DNA of 64,000 nucleotides, taken from Streptomyces sp. ISL-12. GTDB lineage: Bacteria; Actinomycetota; Actinomycetes; Streptomycetales; Streptomycetaceae. Location: positions 1 to 64,000 of the forward strand of contig NZ_JAGGOO010000029.1 in NCBI RefSeq assembly GCF_018614415.1, given 5' to 3'. Under the pieces are notes generated by a model that saw nothing but the letters and a program-made list of their open reading frames with translations, ran no database searches and had not been told where the DNA came from. Position 1 is the stretch's first letter; every line of letters starts with the position of its first letter. This document shows, in pieces, positions 18,694 to 26,913 of the stretch. Made by a program: the position numbers and the translations under genes.

Positions 18694-19014
18694 ATGGCCT
18701 GGGTTCTGTTGATCGTCGCCGGTCTGCTGGAGGTCGGCTGGTCGGTCGGGATGAAGTACACGGACGGCTTCACCCGTCTCGTCCCGTCCCTGTTCACCGG
18801 CGCCGGGATCGTCGCCAGCATGCTGCTGCTGTCCTACGCGGCCCGGTCGCTGCCGATCGGTACGGCCTACGGCGTGTGGGTCGGGATCGGGGCGGCCGGT
18901 GCGGCGGTGCTCGGCATGGTCGTGCTGGGTGAGCCGGTGACCGCCGCCCGGATCTTCTTCGTCTGTCTGCTGCTGGTGGCCGTCGTGGGGCTGAAGGCGA
19001 CCTCCGGGCACTGA
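18694..19014 (+). CDS. sugE: SMR-family guanidinium exporter
   Basis: A 106-residue four-helix small multidrug resistance protein of the SugE/Gdx subtype, which exports guanidinium in exchange for protons as a dual-topology dimer. The essential glutamate is E13 in LLEVGWSVGMK; W16 and the later GTAYGVWVGIGAAG and GMVVLGEP are subtype marks. CGGAGG precedes ATG 18694. The guanidine-III riboswitch in its leader supports guanidinium as the substrate over broad drug export. Its stop codon is followed at once by a tandem repeat shared with the convergent PBP gene. Confidence 0.93.
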   Translation: MAWVLLIVAGLLEVGWSVGMKYTDGFTRLVPSLFTGAGIVASMLLLSYAARSLPIGTAYGVWVGIGAAGAAVLGMVVLGEPVTAARIFFVCLLLVAVVGLKATSGH

Positions 19015-19016
19015 CC

Positions 19017-19120
19017 TCACTGGCTCCCCGGCCTCACTGGCTCCCCGGCCTCACTGGCTCCCTGACCTCACTGGCTCCCTGACTCACTGGCCTCACTGGC
19101 TCCCTGACTCACTGGCCTCA
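19017..19120. repeat. Tandem repeat between convergent stop codons
   Basis: Units of 17, 16 and 9 bases start TCACTGGC: three 17-base units (TCACTGGCTCCCCGGCC type), then alternating 16- and 9-base units. The array starts 2 bases after the sugE stop. It ends with the degenerate TCATTGACC, which contains the PBP stop codon (complement of TCA, 19118-19120), so the PBP terminus looks like part of the array. Confidence 0.9.
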
Positions 19121-21505
19121 TTGACCGGTGGTGTCGGAGCTGTCGGGGAACGGCCAGTCCGAGTCGTCGTCGCCCCCGGTGCCGTCGTCCGTGCCCTCGC
19201 CGCTGCCGGGCGGCGCGTCGTCGCCGGTCCCGGTGTCGCCGCCGGTGCCGTCGTCCCCGCCGGGGTCGGTGCCGGTGCCGGCCGTCTCGCCGCCGGTGCT
19301 GTCGTCGCCGGGGGTGGTGCCGGTGTCGCCGGTGCCGGGCGGGGTGACCTGCTGGGTGGCACCGGGGGTCCGGCCGCTGCTCCGCGACGCGTCCGGGCTC
19401 GCCTCGTCGTCGCCGTCGGGCCCGCCGGTGCCGGTGGAGGAGGCCGACGGGCCGGTGGAGGGGGCCTCGCTCTCGGAGGCGCCGCGCTGCAGGCGCAGGT
19501 CGAAGCTGCCGACCGGTTCGCCCTCCAGGGCCTGGCGGGTGTACTGGCCCCAGATCTCCGCGGGGGCGCCGCCGCCGTTGATGCGGGCGAGGCCGGTGGC
19601 GCCGTAGAGCGGCTTGTGGGCGGCGGTCTCCGGGTCCTGGCCCATGACGGCGACGACGGTGGCCAGTTCCGGGGTGTACCCGGCGAACCAGGCGGCGGTG
19701 TCCTCCTCGGCGGTGCCGGTCTTGCCGGCGGCGGGGCGGCCCGCGGCCTGGGCGGCGGTGGCGGTGCCCTTCTGGACGACGCTGCGCAGCACGGAGGTGG
19801 TGGTGTCGGCGGCCTCGCGGCTGATGACCTGCCGTTCCTTGCGCTCGGGGAGCTTCAGTTCCTGGTCGCCGTCCTTCACGACCTTCACGACCAGGGTGTA
19901 CGTGCCGTGCTTGCCGTGGTTGGCGAGGGTGGCGTAGGCCTCGGCCATGTCCAGGACGCTGGCCTGGGCGACGCCGAGCGCGATGGAGGGGCTCTCGACC
20001 AGGTCGGGGGTGGCCTGCGGCAGTCCGAGGTCGACGGCGGTCTCCTTGACCTTGTCGGAGCCGACGTCGACGGCCATCTGCGCGTAGACGGCGTTGACCG
20101 ACTTGTCGGTGGCCTCGCGGACGGTGATCTGCCCGTAGGAGGTCTGGTCCTCGTTCTCGGGGGCGTAGTGGCCGCCGTCCCAGCCCTGGACGGCGCGCTT
20201 GTTGGTGCCGTCGTAGACGGTGTTGGGGGTGATGCGGCGGCCGTCCTGGGTCACGGAGGAGTTCTGGACGGCGGAGGCGAGGACGAACGGCTTGAAGGTG
20301 GAGCCGACCTGGAAGTCGCGGCGGGTGGCGTTGGGTGTGTACTGCTTGACGTAGTCGATGCCGTTGTACATCGCCACGACCTTGCCGGTCTTCGGGTCGA
20401 CGGAGGCGCCACCGGCCCGGACGTACGTGTCGACCTCGCGGTTCTCCTTGTCGAGCTGGGACATCAGCTTGTCGTCGACGGCCTCGACGAAGGCGTCCTG
20501 CTTGTCCTTCTCCAGGGTGGTGGTGATGCGGTAGCCGCCGCGGTCGAGGTCTTCCTCGCCGACGATGCCGTGCTCGACGAGGTAGTCCTTGACGATGCCG
20601 ACGACGTAGCCGCGCTGTCCGGACATGCCGGTGGAGGTGGTCGTCTCCTTCGGCATCGGGAACGTCAGCTCCGCGCGTTCGGCGGCGTCGAGCCAGCCCT
20701 GGTCGACCATGCCGTCCAGGACGTAGTTCCAGCGGGCGGTCGCGGCGCCCTTGTTCTCGGGGTGGGCGACGACGTCGTACTGGCTGGGGGCGTTCAGCAG
20801 CGAGGCGAGGTAGGCGCCCTGGGCGGCGGTGAGGTCGGTGGCGTCGGTGCCGTAGTAGGCCTGGGCGGCGGCCTGGATGCCGTAGGCGCCGCGGCCGAAG
20901 AAGCTGGTGTTGAGGTAGCCCTCCAGGATGTCGTTCTTGCTCTTCTCCCGGTCGAGCTTGATGGAGATGAAGAACTCCTTGGCCTTGCGGGTGACCGTCT
21001 GTTCCTGGGCGAGGTAGTAGTTCTTCACGTACTGCTGGGTGATGGTGGAGCCGGACTGCTTGCCCTTGCCGGTGACGGTGTTCCAGCCGGCCCGGATCAT
21101 GGCCTGGGGGTCGATCGCGGACTCGGTGTAGAAGTCGCGGTCCTCGGCGGCGAGGACGGCGTGCTGGGCGTCCTTCGAGATGGCGTCCAGGCCGACGTTC
21201 TCCCGGTTGACCTCGCCGTCGCGGGCGAGGACGGTGCCGTCGGCGTAGAGGTAGACGTTGCTCTGCTGGGTCGCCAGGGCGTTGGCGGAGGGGATCTTGA
21301 CCAGCGAGTAGCCGAGGAAGAAGCCGCCGACCAGCAGCACGGCGGCGATCAGCACGGTGCCGAGCGTCAGGCGCCAGGTGGGGACGATCCGGCGCCAGCC
21401 GGTGCGCTCCGGGCGCTTCGGCTTGCCGCCCGAGGGGGCGGTGGTGTCCTGGCTGCGGGCGGACCGGCCCGGGGCCGGCTGTTTCGGCTGCGGCTCGTCG
21501 CTCAT
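19118..21505 (-). CDS. Class A penicillin-binding protein
   Basis: A bifunctional peptidoglycan glycosyltransferase/transpeptidase of 795 residues. Order: cytoplasmic Pro/Arg-rich tail, one membrane helix (LTLGTVLIAAVLLVGGFFLG), GT51 domain with catalytic Glu in AAEDRDFYTESAID and the STITQQYVKNYYL motif, then the transpeptidase with STFKPF (serine nucleophile), SVN and KTGTAEE. The last 120 or so residues are a Ser/Thr/Gly/Asp/Pro-rich low-complexity tail outside the cell. ATG 21505 is preferred to the upstream frame extension. Expected role: wall synthesis during growth or sporulation. Confidence 0.94.
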   Translation of the reverse strand: MSDEPQPKQPAPGRSARSQDTTAPSGGKPKRPERTGWRRIVPTWRLTLGTVLIAAVLLVGGFFLGYSLVKIPSANALATQQSNVYLYADGTVLARDGEVNRENVGLDAISKDAQHAVLAAEDRDFYTESAIDPQAMIRAGWNTVTGKGKQSGSTITQQYVKNYYLAQEQTVTRKAKEFFISIKLDREKSKNDILEGYLNTSFFGRGAYGIQAAAQAYYGTDATDLTAAQGAYLASLLNAPSQYDVVAHPENKGAATARWNYVLDGMVDQGWLDAAERAELTFPMPKETTTSTGMSGQRGYVVGIVKDYLVEHGIVGEEDLDRGGYRITTTLEKDKQDAFVEAVDDKLMSQLDKENREVDTYVRAGGASVDPKTGKVVAMYNGIDYVKQYTPNATRRDFQVGSTFKPFVLASAVQNSSVTQDGRRITPNTVYDGTNKRAVQGWDGGHYAPENEDQTSYGQITVREATDKSVNAVYAQMAVDVGSDKVKETAVDLGLPQATPDLVESPSIALGVAQASVLDMAEAYATLANHGKHGTYTLVVKVVKDGDQELKLPERKERQVISREAADTTTSVLRSVVQKGTATAAQAAGRPAAGKTGTAEEDTAAWFAGYTPELATVVAVMGQDPETAAHKPLYGATGLARINGGGAPAEIWGQYTRQALEGEPVGSFDLRLQRGASESEAPSTGPSASSTGTGGPDGDDEASPDASRSSGRTPGATQQVTPPGTGDTGTTPGDDSTGGETAGTGTDPGGDDGTGGDTGTGDDAPPGSGEGTDDGTGGDDDSDWPFPDSSDTTGQ

Positions 21506-21738
21506 GGTGTGCGTATGGCTCCTGGGGTGCAGTGCGTGCGGTGCGTGCGGTGCGCCGTACGTGGGGTCCGTACGGCTTCGGCGTGATGCGCGCGCAGAGG
21601 GGACTCCTGTGACCCCTGTGAACAAGACTGTCGCATCCGTCGTTCAGTTCCCTCCGCACCGGCCTGCGGAAAACCCGTGGCATGCCTCCTTCGGCCGGTA
21701 CTAGGCTCCTGCGCTTCGGTGCCGGGAGGAGGTCGGAG

Positions 21739-22545
21739 GTGGGCGTGGGCGCGTGGCGGGTGTACGCGGCGGTCGTCGCGGGCGGGTTCCGCCGGTACGC
21801 GACGTACCGGGCGGCCACCGCGGCCGGGGTGTTCACCAACACGGTGTTCGGGCTGATCCTGGTCTACACGTACCTGGCGCTGTGGGACGAGCGGCCGTCG
21901 CTGGGCGGGTACGACCAGGCGCAGGCGGTCACCTTCGTGTGGGTGGGGCAGGCGCTGCTGGCGGCGCTGGCGCTCGGGGGCGGCGGCGTGGAGGGCGAGC
22001 TGACCGAGCGCATCCGTTCGGGTGACATCGCCATCGATCTGTACCGGCCGGTCGACTTCCAGCTGTGGTGGCTGGCGGCGGACCTGGGCCGGTGCCTGTT
22101 CCAGCTGGCGGGGCGCGGGGTGGTGCCGTTCGCGTTCGGGGCGCTGTTCTTCCCGGCCCACCTGCCGTCGGACGCGGGGACGTGGGCGGCGTTCCTGGTG
22201 GCGGTGGTGCTGGGGACGCTGGTGAGCTACGGCATCCGGTTCCTGGTGGCGCTGTCGGCGTTCTGGCTGCTGGACGGTACGGGGGTGCAGCAGACGGCGT
22301 GGATCGCCGGGTTCTTCTGCTCGGGGATGCTGCTGCCGCTGAACGTGTTCCCGGGGGCGCTCGGCGAGGTGGTGCGGCTGCTGCCGTGGTCGGCGCTGTT
22401 GCAGGCGCCGGCGGACGTGCTGCTGGGGGAGGCCGATCCGTGGGGCACGTTCGCCTTCCAGGCGGGCTGGGCGGTGGCGCTGGCGGCGGCCGGGCGGCTG
22501 GTGTGGTCGGCGGCCACGCGCAGGGTGGTGGTGCAGGGTGGGTGA
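21739..22545 (+). CDS. ABC-2 exporter permease, DUF990 type (first)
   Basis: One of two membrane subunits of an ABC exporter. About 268 residues with six hydrophobic helices; the pattern VYAAVVAGGFRRYATYRAAT, then IAIDLYRPVDFQLWWLAADLG and SGMLLPLNVFPGALG is that of the ABC-2 family with DUF990. GTG 21739 is chosen because GGAGGAGG lies 6 bases upstream. The gene overlaps the second permease by 8 bases, and an ATPase gene follows, forming a compact three-gene operon. A TAGGCT box at 21702 may be the promoter. Substrate unknown. Confidence 0.87.
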   Translation: MGVGAWRVYAAVVAGGFRRYATYRAATAAGVFTNTVFGLILVYTYLALWDERPSLGGYDQAQAVTFVWVGQALLAALALGGGGVEGELTERIRSGDIAIDLYRPVDFQLWWLAADLGRCLFQLAGRGVVPFAFGALFFPAHLPSDAGTWAAFLVAVVLGTLVSYGIRFLVALSAFWLLDGTGVQQTAWIAGFFCSGMLLPLNVFPGALGEVVRLLPWSALLQAPADVLLGEADPWGTFAFQAGWAVALAAAGRLVWSAATRRVVVQGG

Positions 22546-23404
22546 CGGCAGGTGGCACGACCGGGGCGGCGCCGGCGGGCCGCTGCCGGACGAGGGCCGC
22601 GGGGTCGGCGGGCCGCGCGCCTACGGGATGATCGCCGCGATGTGGATCAGGTCGACGATGGCCTACCGGGTGTCGTTCCTGATCACCACGGCGGCGAGTT
22701 TCGTGACCAGCGGGCTGGACTTCGTCGCGGTGCTGCTGATGTTCTCCCGGGTGGACGCGCTGGGCGGCTGGTCGCTGCCCGAGGTCGCGTTCCTGTACGG
22801 GCTGTCCGCTGTCGCCTTCGGGCTGGCGGACCTGGCGATCGGGTCGATGGAGCGGCTGGGCCGGCGGGTCCGGGACGGCACGCTGGACCTGCTGCTGGTG
22901 CGTCCGGCGCCGGTGCTGGCGCAGGTGGCGGCGGACCGGTTCGCCCTGCGCCGGGTGGGCCGGGTGATCCAGGGGGCGCTGGTGCTGGGCTTCGCGGTGT
23001 CCGCGCTGGACGTGGCGTGGACGCCGGCGAAGGTGGTGCTGATGCCGGTGATGGTGGCCGCCGGAGGGGCGATCTTCTGCGCGGTGTTCGTGGCGGGGGC
23101 GGCGTTCCAGTTCCTGGCGCAGGACGCCTCCGAGGTGCAGAACGCGTTCACCTACGGGGGGACGACGCTGTTGCAGTACCCGCCGGCGTTGTTCGCGCAG
23201 GAGCTGGTGCGCGGGGTGACGTTCGTGCTGCCGCTGGCCTTCGTGAACTGGGTGCCGGCGTCGTATGTGCTGGGGCGGCCGTATCCGCTGGGGCTGCCGG
23301 GCTGGACGGCGTTCGCGTCGCCGCTGGTGGCGGCGGGCTGCTGTGCGCTGGCGGGGCTGGCGTGGCGGGCGGGGCTGCGTTCCTACCGGAGTACGGGGAG
23401 TTGA
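22538..23404 (+). CDS. ABC-2 exporter permease, DUF990 type (second)
   Basis: The second membrane subunit: about 288 residues with six helices and the DUF990 hallmarks (WIRSTMAYRVSFLITT, GTLDLLLVRPAPVLAQ, YPPALFAQELVRGVTFVLPLAFVNWVP). It starts at GTG 22538 inside the end of the first permease gene, so translation is coupled. The first 30 residues are polar and Gly-rich, and the real start could be slightly later (an ATG at 22628). The ATPase gene begins 2 bases after its stop. Confidence 0.87.
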   Translation: MGDGRWHDRGGAGGPLPDEGRGVGGPRAYGMIAAMWIRSTMAYRVSFLITTAASFVTSGLDFVAVLLMFSRVDALGGWSLPEVAFLYGLSAVAFGLADLAIGSMERLGRRVRDGTLDLLLVRPAPVLAQVAADRFALRRVGRVIQGALVLGFAVSALDVAWTPAKVVLMPVMVAAGGAIFCAVFVAGAAFQFLAQDASEVQNAFTYGGTTLLQYPPALFAQELVRGVTFVLPLAFVNWVPASYVLGRPYPLGLPGWTAFASPLVAAGCCALAGLAWRAGLRSYRSTGS

Positions 23405-23406
23405 CG

Positions 23407-24387
23407 GTGACGGCATCGGCGGGCGACCGCTTCATCCATCTCGACGGCGTGGAGAAGGTCTTCGACGTACGCAGGAGGACCGGGTTCCTGCGCCGGGAGC
23501 GGCGTCGGGTGCGGGCGGTGGACGGGCTGTCGTTCACCGTGGCGCGCGGCGAGATGGTGGGCTACATCGGGCCGAACGGCGCCGGGAAGTCGACCACGAT
23601 CAAGATGCTCACCGGCATCCTGACGCCCAGCGGCGGCACGCTCCGGGTGGCCGGCATCGACCCGTCCCGGGAGCGCACCCGCCTGGCCCGCCGTATCGGC
23701 GTCGTCTTCGGGCAGCGCACGACGCTGTGGTGGGACCTGCCGCTGATCGACTCCTACCGGCTGGCGCACCGCATGTACCGCATCCCTGACGCCCGCTACC
23801 GCGCCAACCTCGACCGCTGCGTCGAACTCCTCGGACTGGGCGCCCTGCTGGACGTGCCGGTCCGCCAGCTGTCGCTGGGCCAGCGGATGCGCGGCGACAT
23901 CGCGGCGGCCCTGCTGCACGACCCGGAGGTCCTCTACCTCGACGAGCCGACCATCGGCCTGGACGTGGTCTCCAAGGCCAAGGTGCGCGGCTTCCTGCGC
24001 GAGCTGAACGCCGAGCGCGGCACCACGGTGCTGCTGACCACGCACGACCTGACCGACATCGAGCAGCTCTGCTCCCGGGTGATGGTGATCGACCACGGCC
24101 GGCTGATGTACGACGGTCCGCTGGCCGGGCTGCACGAGGCGGGGGAGAGCGAACGGACCCTGGTGGTGGACCTGGCGCGCGAGCTGCCCCCGATCGAGGT
24201 GCCCGCGCCCGCGCGGGTGGTACGGGTGGAGGGGCCCCGGCAGTGGCTGGCCTTCCCGGCGTCGGCGTCGGCGGCCGAGCTGGTGGCGCGGGTCGCCGCC
24301 GCCTATCCGCTGGTCGACCTGTCGGTGCGGGAGCCCGACATCGAGGCGGTGATCGCCCGGATGTACGCGGAGCGGGCGAGCGCGTGA
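23407..24387 (+). CDS. ABC exporter ATP-binding protein
   Basis: The ATPase for the two preceding DUF990 permeases; 326 residues. Walker A is GPNGAGKST, the signature is LSLGQRMRGD, Walker B is VLYLDEPTIGLD and the switch histidine is in TTHDLTDI. The Q-loop region GVVFGQRTTLWWDLP is characteristic of the DUF990-associated subfamily, as is the C-terminal extension of about 80 residues. GTG 23407 follows GGGGAG by 6 bases. The three genes encode a complete exporter with no linked regulator. Confidence 0.92.
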   Translation: MTASAGDRFIHLDGVEKVFDVRRRTGFLRRERRRVRAVDGLSFTVARGEMVGYIGPNGAGKSTTIKMLTGILTPSGGTLRVAGIDPSRERTRLARRIGVVFGQRTTLWWDLPLIDSYRLAHRMYRIPDARYRANLDRCVELLGLGALLDVPVRQLSLGQRMRGDIAAALLHDPEVLYLDEPTIGLDVVSKAKVRGFLRELNAERGTTVLLTTHDLTDIEQLCSRVMVIDHGRLMYDGPLAGLHEAGESERTLVVDLARELPPIEVPAPARVVRVEGPRQWLAFPASASAAELVARVAAAYPLVDLSVREPDIEAVIARMYAERASA

Positions 24388-24452
24388 GCGGGTGCGCGGG
24401 GGCGGCACGTTGGGCATAGTGCCGGGCGCGGTGAACTCGTAGGCTGCTGTAC

Positions 24453-25274
24453 ATGACCGACGACGCCCCGGACCTCCGGGCATCCGACGCCGACCGTGAG
24501 CGAGTCGCCGAGGTCCTGCGGGACGCCCTCGCGGAGGGGCGGCTGGACATGGCGGAGTTCGAGGAGCGGCTGGACGCCACGTACGCGGCCCGCACCTACG
24601 GTGAGCTGGCCCCGATCACCAAGGACCTGCCGGGCGGTACGGCGGCGCCGGCGCCGAAGGTGTCGATGACCAAGGAACCGGCCGGGGCGGGGAGCTGGGC
24701 GGGGCGGATCACCGGCGGGGAGGCGACCTCGACGTGGGCCGTCGCCGTGATGTCCGGCTTCCAGCGCAAGGGGCGCTGGCGGGTGCCGAAGCGGTTCAAC
24801 TCCTTCGCGTTCTGGGGCGGTGGGGAGATCGACCTGCGCGAGGCGGACTTCGCGGACCGCGAGGTCGTGATCAACTGCGTGGCGGTGATGGGCGGGATGA
24901 ACGTGGTCGTGCCGCCCGGCGTCGAGGTGATCGTCCGCGGCATCGGCGTCATGGGCGGCTTCGACCACCGTGAGGAGGGCGTGCCGGGCGACCCGGGCGC
25001 CCCGCGAGTGATCGTCACCGGCTTCGCCTTCTGGGGCGGGGTCGGCGTGGAGCGCAAGCCGACCCGGGCGGAGCGGCAGCGGCTGAAGGAGGAGCGGCGC
25101 CAGGAGCGGCTGGAGCGCAAGGAGGCGAGGAGGGAGCTGAACGCCTCGTTGCGCGACGACGTGCTGGACGCCCACCGGCGGATGCTGGACGCCCACCGGG
25201 ACCACCGCGACCAGCACCGGGAGCGCCGCCCGCGCCGGGGGACTGAGCAGGGGGGACTGAGCAGGGGGGACTGA
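24453..25274 (+). CDS. DUF1707 protein with LiaF-like C-terminal domain
   Basis: A 273-residue protein. Residues 1-60 are a DUF1707 (SHOCT-like) domain: LRASDADRERVAEVLRDALA, then GRLDMAEFEERLDATYAART. The middle (about 95-200) resembles the LiaF/cell-wall-stress domain, with a FWGGGEIDLREADF beta-helix-like pattern and repeated VMGG turns. The last 60 residues form a charged coiled coil. It may sense envelope stress, but no LiaRS-type kinase is adjacent. TAGGCT lies 7 bases before ATG 24453. The stop codon falls in a 14-base tandem repeat. Confidence 0.85.
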   Translation: MTDDAPDLRASDADRERVAEVLRDALAEGRLDMAEFEERLDATYAARTYGELAPITKDLPGGTAAPAPKVSMTKEPAGAGSWAGRITGGEATSTWAVAVMSGFQRKGRWRVPKRFNSFAFWGGGEIDLREADFADREVVINCVAVMGGMNVVVPPGVEVIVRGIGVMGGFDHREEGVPGDPGAPRVIVTGFAFWGGVGVERKPTRAERQRLKEERRQERLERKEARRELNASLRDDVLDAHRRMLDAHRDHRDQHRERRPRRGTEQGGLSRGD

Positions 25275-25278
25275 GCCG
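25237..25278 (+). repeat. 14-base tandem repeat carrying the DUF1707 stop codon
   Basis: Three copies of GGGGGACTGAGCAG (the third ends GCCG) start at 25237, 25251 and 25265. Each contains a TGA, and the 14-base period puts the three TGAs in three different frames. The gene reads through the first two and stops in the third. Confidence 0.88.
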
Positions 25279-25296
25279 GGCCGGGGCCCGGTGTCC

Positions 25297-26715
25297 TCAC
25301 AGCTGGGCCGGTGCCGCCCCCTCCAGGTCGTCCAGGTCGAGGGCCTCGGCCATCCGCTCGTACCCCCGGTCGCTGGGGTGGAGGTTGTCGCCGCAGTCGT
25401 AGTCGGGGCGCAGCCGGCGCGGGTCGTACGGGTCGCGCAGCGCCTTGTCGAAGTCGGCGACCGCGTCGAACACCTCGCCGGCGCGGATCGCGGCGTTGAT
25501 GTCCTGCCGTACCCCCTCGCGGACGTCGCTGTAGCCGCGGTGGCCGCCGAACGGCATCAGGGTCGCGCCGATCACCTTCAGCCCGCGGGCGTGGGCCCGC
25601 TCGACCAGGGCGCGCAGGCCGTCGAGGATGAGGTCCGGGTCGGTGACGCCGGGGTCGCGCAGGATGTCGTTGACGCCGAGGTCGATCACGACGACCCGGA
25701 CGCCCGTCCGGCCCAGTACGTCCCGGTCGAACCGGTCCAGCGCGCTCGGGTTGTCCGGCGGGGTGCCCACGCCGCCGGTCAGTACGCGGTTGCCGCTGAT
25801 GCCCTGGTTGACGACGCTGTAGCGCGGCACGTCCCGCCCCTCCTCGGCCGCCGTGCGCAGCCGCGCGGCCAGCACGTCGGTCCACCGCCGGTTGGCGTCG
25901 GGGGTGGAGGTGGCGCCGTCGGTGATGGAGTCGCCGATCGCCACGACGGTGCCCTCGGCCTCGTTGCTGAGCAGGTCGAGGGCGCTCAGGTAGCGCCAGT
26001 ACGGGGTCGGGGTGTAGCCGGTGCCGGTGGTGTCCTCGGCGCGGTCGCCGGGGGCCAGGTAGCTGGTCTGCCGGGCCTGCGAGTGGTAGGTGACCGGACC
26101 GGACGGGGTGGGGGAGTAGGTGGTGACCAGGACGTCGGCGCCGTAGGGGACGGTGAGCCGTACGGCGTCGCTCATCACCTGGTCGCCGGCCGGGATGACG
26201 ACCCGGGTGGCGCCGTCGAAGGTCAGCCGCCGCATGGTGCCGTCGGCCGCGGCGGCGGTGCCGGCGCCGTCGGCCAGGGCGAGGGAGGCGTGGCTGATGG
26301 TCAGCGGGGTGACGCCGTAGAGGTTGGACAGGGTGACGCGGGCGCTGGTGCCGCCGACGGCCGTGTGCACGACGTTGCGCACCGAGCGGCCGGCCAGCCC
26401 GGTGGCCCGGGTGCCCGGTTCGGCGCCGGAGGGGGAGGCGGACCAGGCGCCGACCCAGGCGCCGGTGGAGGCGGGCGCGGCGGCGCCGGGCGGGGCGTGG
26501 CCCGCGGCGCGCGAGGCGCGGTTCCCGGTGGCGTCGTCGGCCGCGACCCCGACGTATATGGCGACGGCCAGGGCGAGTATCGACGCGAGGACGGCGGCGA
26601 GCAGGGCGCGCTGCTGGGCGGGGCGCCGGGTGGGCTGGGCGGAGGGTGCTGGGGGTACCGGGGGTACCGGGGGCAGCGGGGGCGTGTCCGGGCCCCCGTC
26701 ATGACCGCGGGTCAT
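25297..26715 (-). CDS. SGNH/GDSL-type secreted or membrane-tethered esterase
   Basis: A 472-residue lipase/esterase-like hydrolase. An N-terminal Pro-rich cytoplasmic stretch (PPLPPVPPVPPAP) precedes a membrane helix (ALLAAVLASILALAVAIYVGV), so the enzyme is exported and either tethered or cleaved. The catalytic part has block I AIGDSITDGA (nucleophile Ser), block II NQGISGNRVL, block III GVNDI and block V NLHPSDRG with Asp/His. A beta-rich domain of about 150 residues sits between the helix and block I. GAGGAG precedes ATG 26715. The substrate is unknown. Confidence 0.9.
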   Translation of the reverse strand: MTRGHDGGPDTPPLPPVPPVPPAPSAQPTRRPAQQRALLAAVLASILALAVAIYVGVAADDATGNRASRAAGHAPPGAAAPASTGAWVGAWSASPSGAEPGTRATGLAGRSVRNVVHTAVGGTSARVTLSNLYGVTPLTISHASLALADGAGTAAAADGTMRRLTFDGATRVVIPAGDQVMSDAVRLTVPYGADVLVTTYSPTPSGPVTYHSQARQTSYLAPGDRAEDTTGTGYTPTPYWRYLSALDLLSNEAEGTVVAIGDSITDGATSTPDANRRWTDVLAARLRTAAEEGRDVPRYSVVNQGISGNRVLTGGVGTPPDNPSALDRFDRDVLGRTGVRVVVIDLGVNDILRDPGVTDPDLILDGLRALVERAHARGLKVIGATLMPFGGHRGYSDVREGVRQDINAAIRAGEVFDAVADFDKALRDPYDPRRLRPDYDCGDNLHPSDRGYERMAEALDLDDLEGAAPAQL

Positions 26716-26913
26716 GTGGTGCTGTTCTCCTCGGGAGAGGGGAGCCCGGGGCTCCGGTCCGACGATCCCATGATGCGGCATGGGGTCGGGGGCGCGGACG
26801 GGGCCCCGCCGCCGTCCCCCTCCGGACAGACGCCGGGAACTTGTGTTCCGTTCCGGGAGTCGGTCAGGAAGGGACAATGTGTGAGGGATCACCGAACGGG
26901 TGGAGCGGAGCGG

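Noticed and set aside
19121..21586. Plus-strand frame of over 800 codons opposite the PBP gene
   Set aside because: It encodes only Gly/Val/Asp-rich low-complexity sequence; the minus strand carries clear GT51 and transpeptidase motifs.
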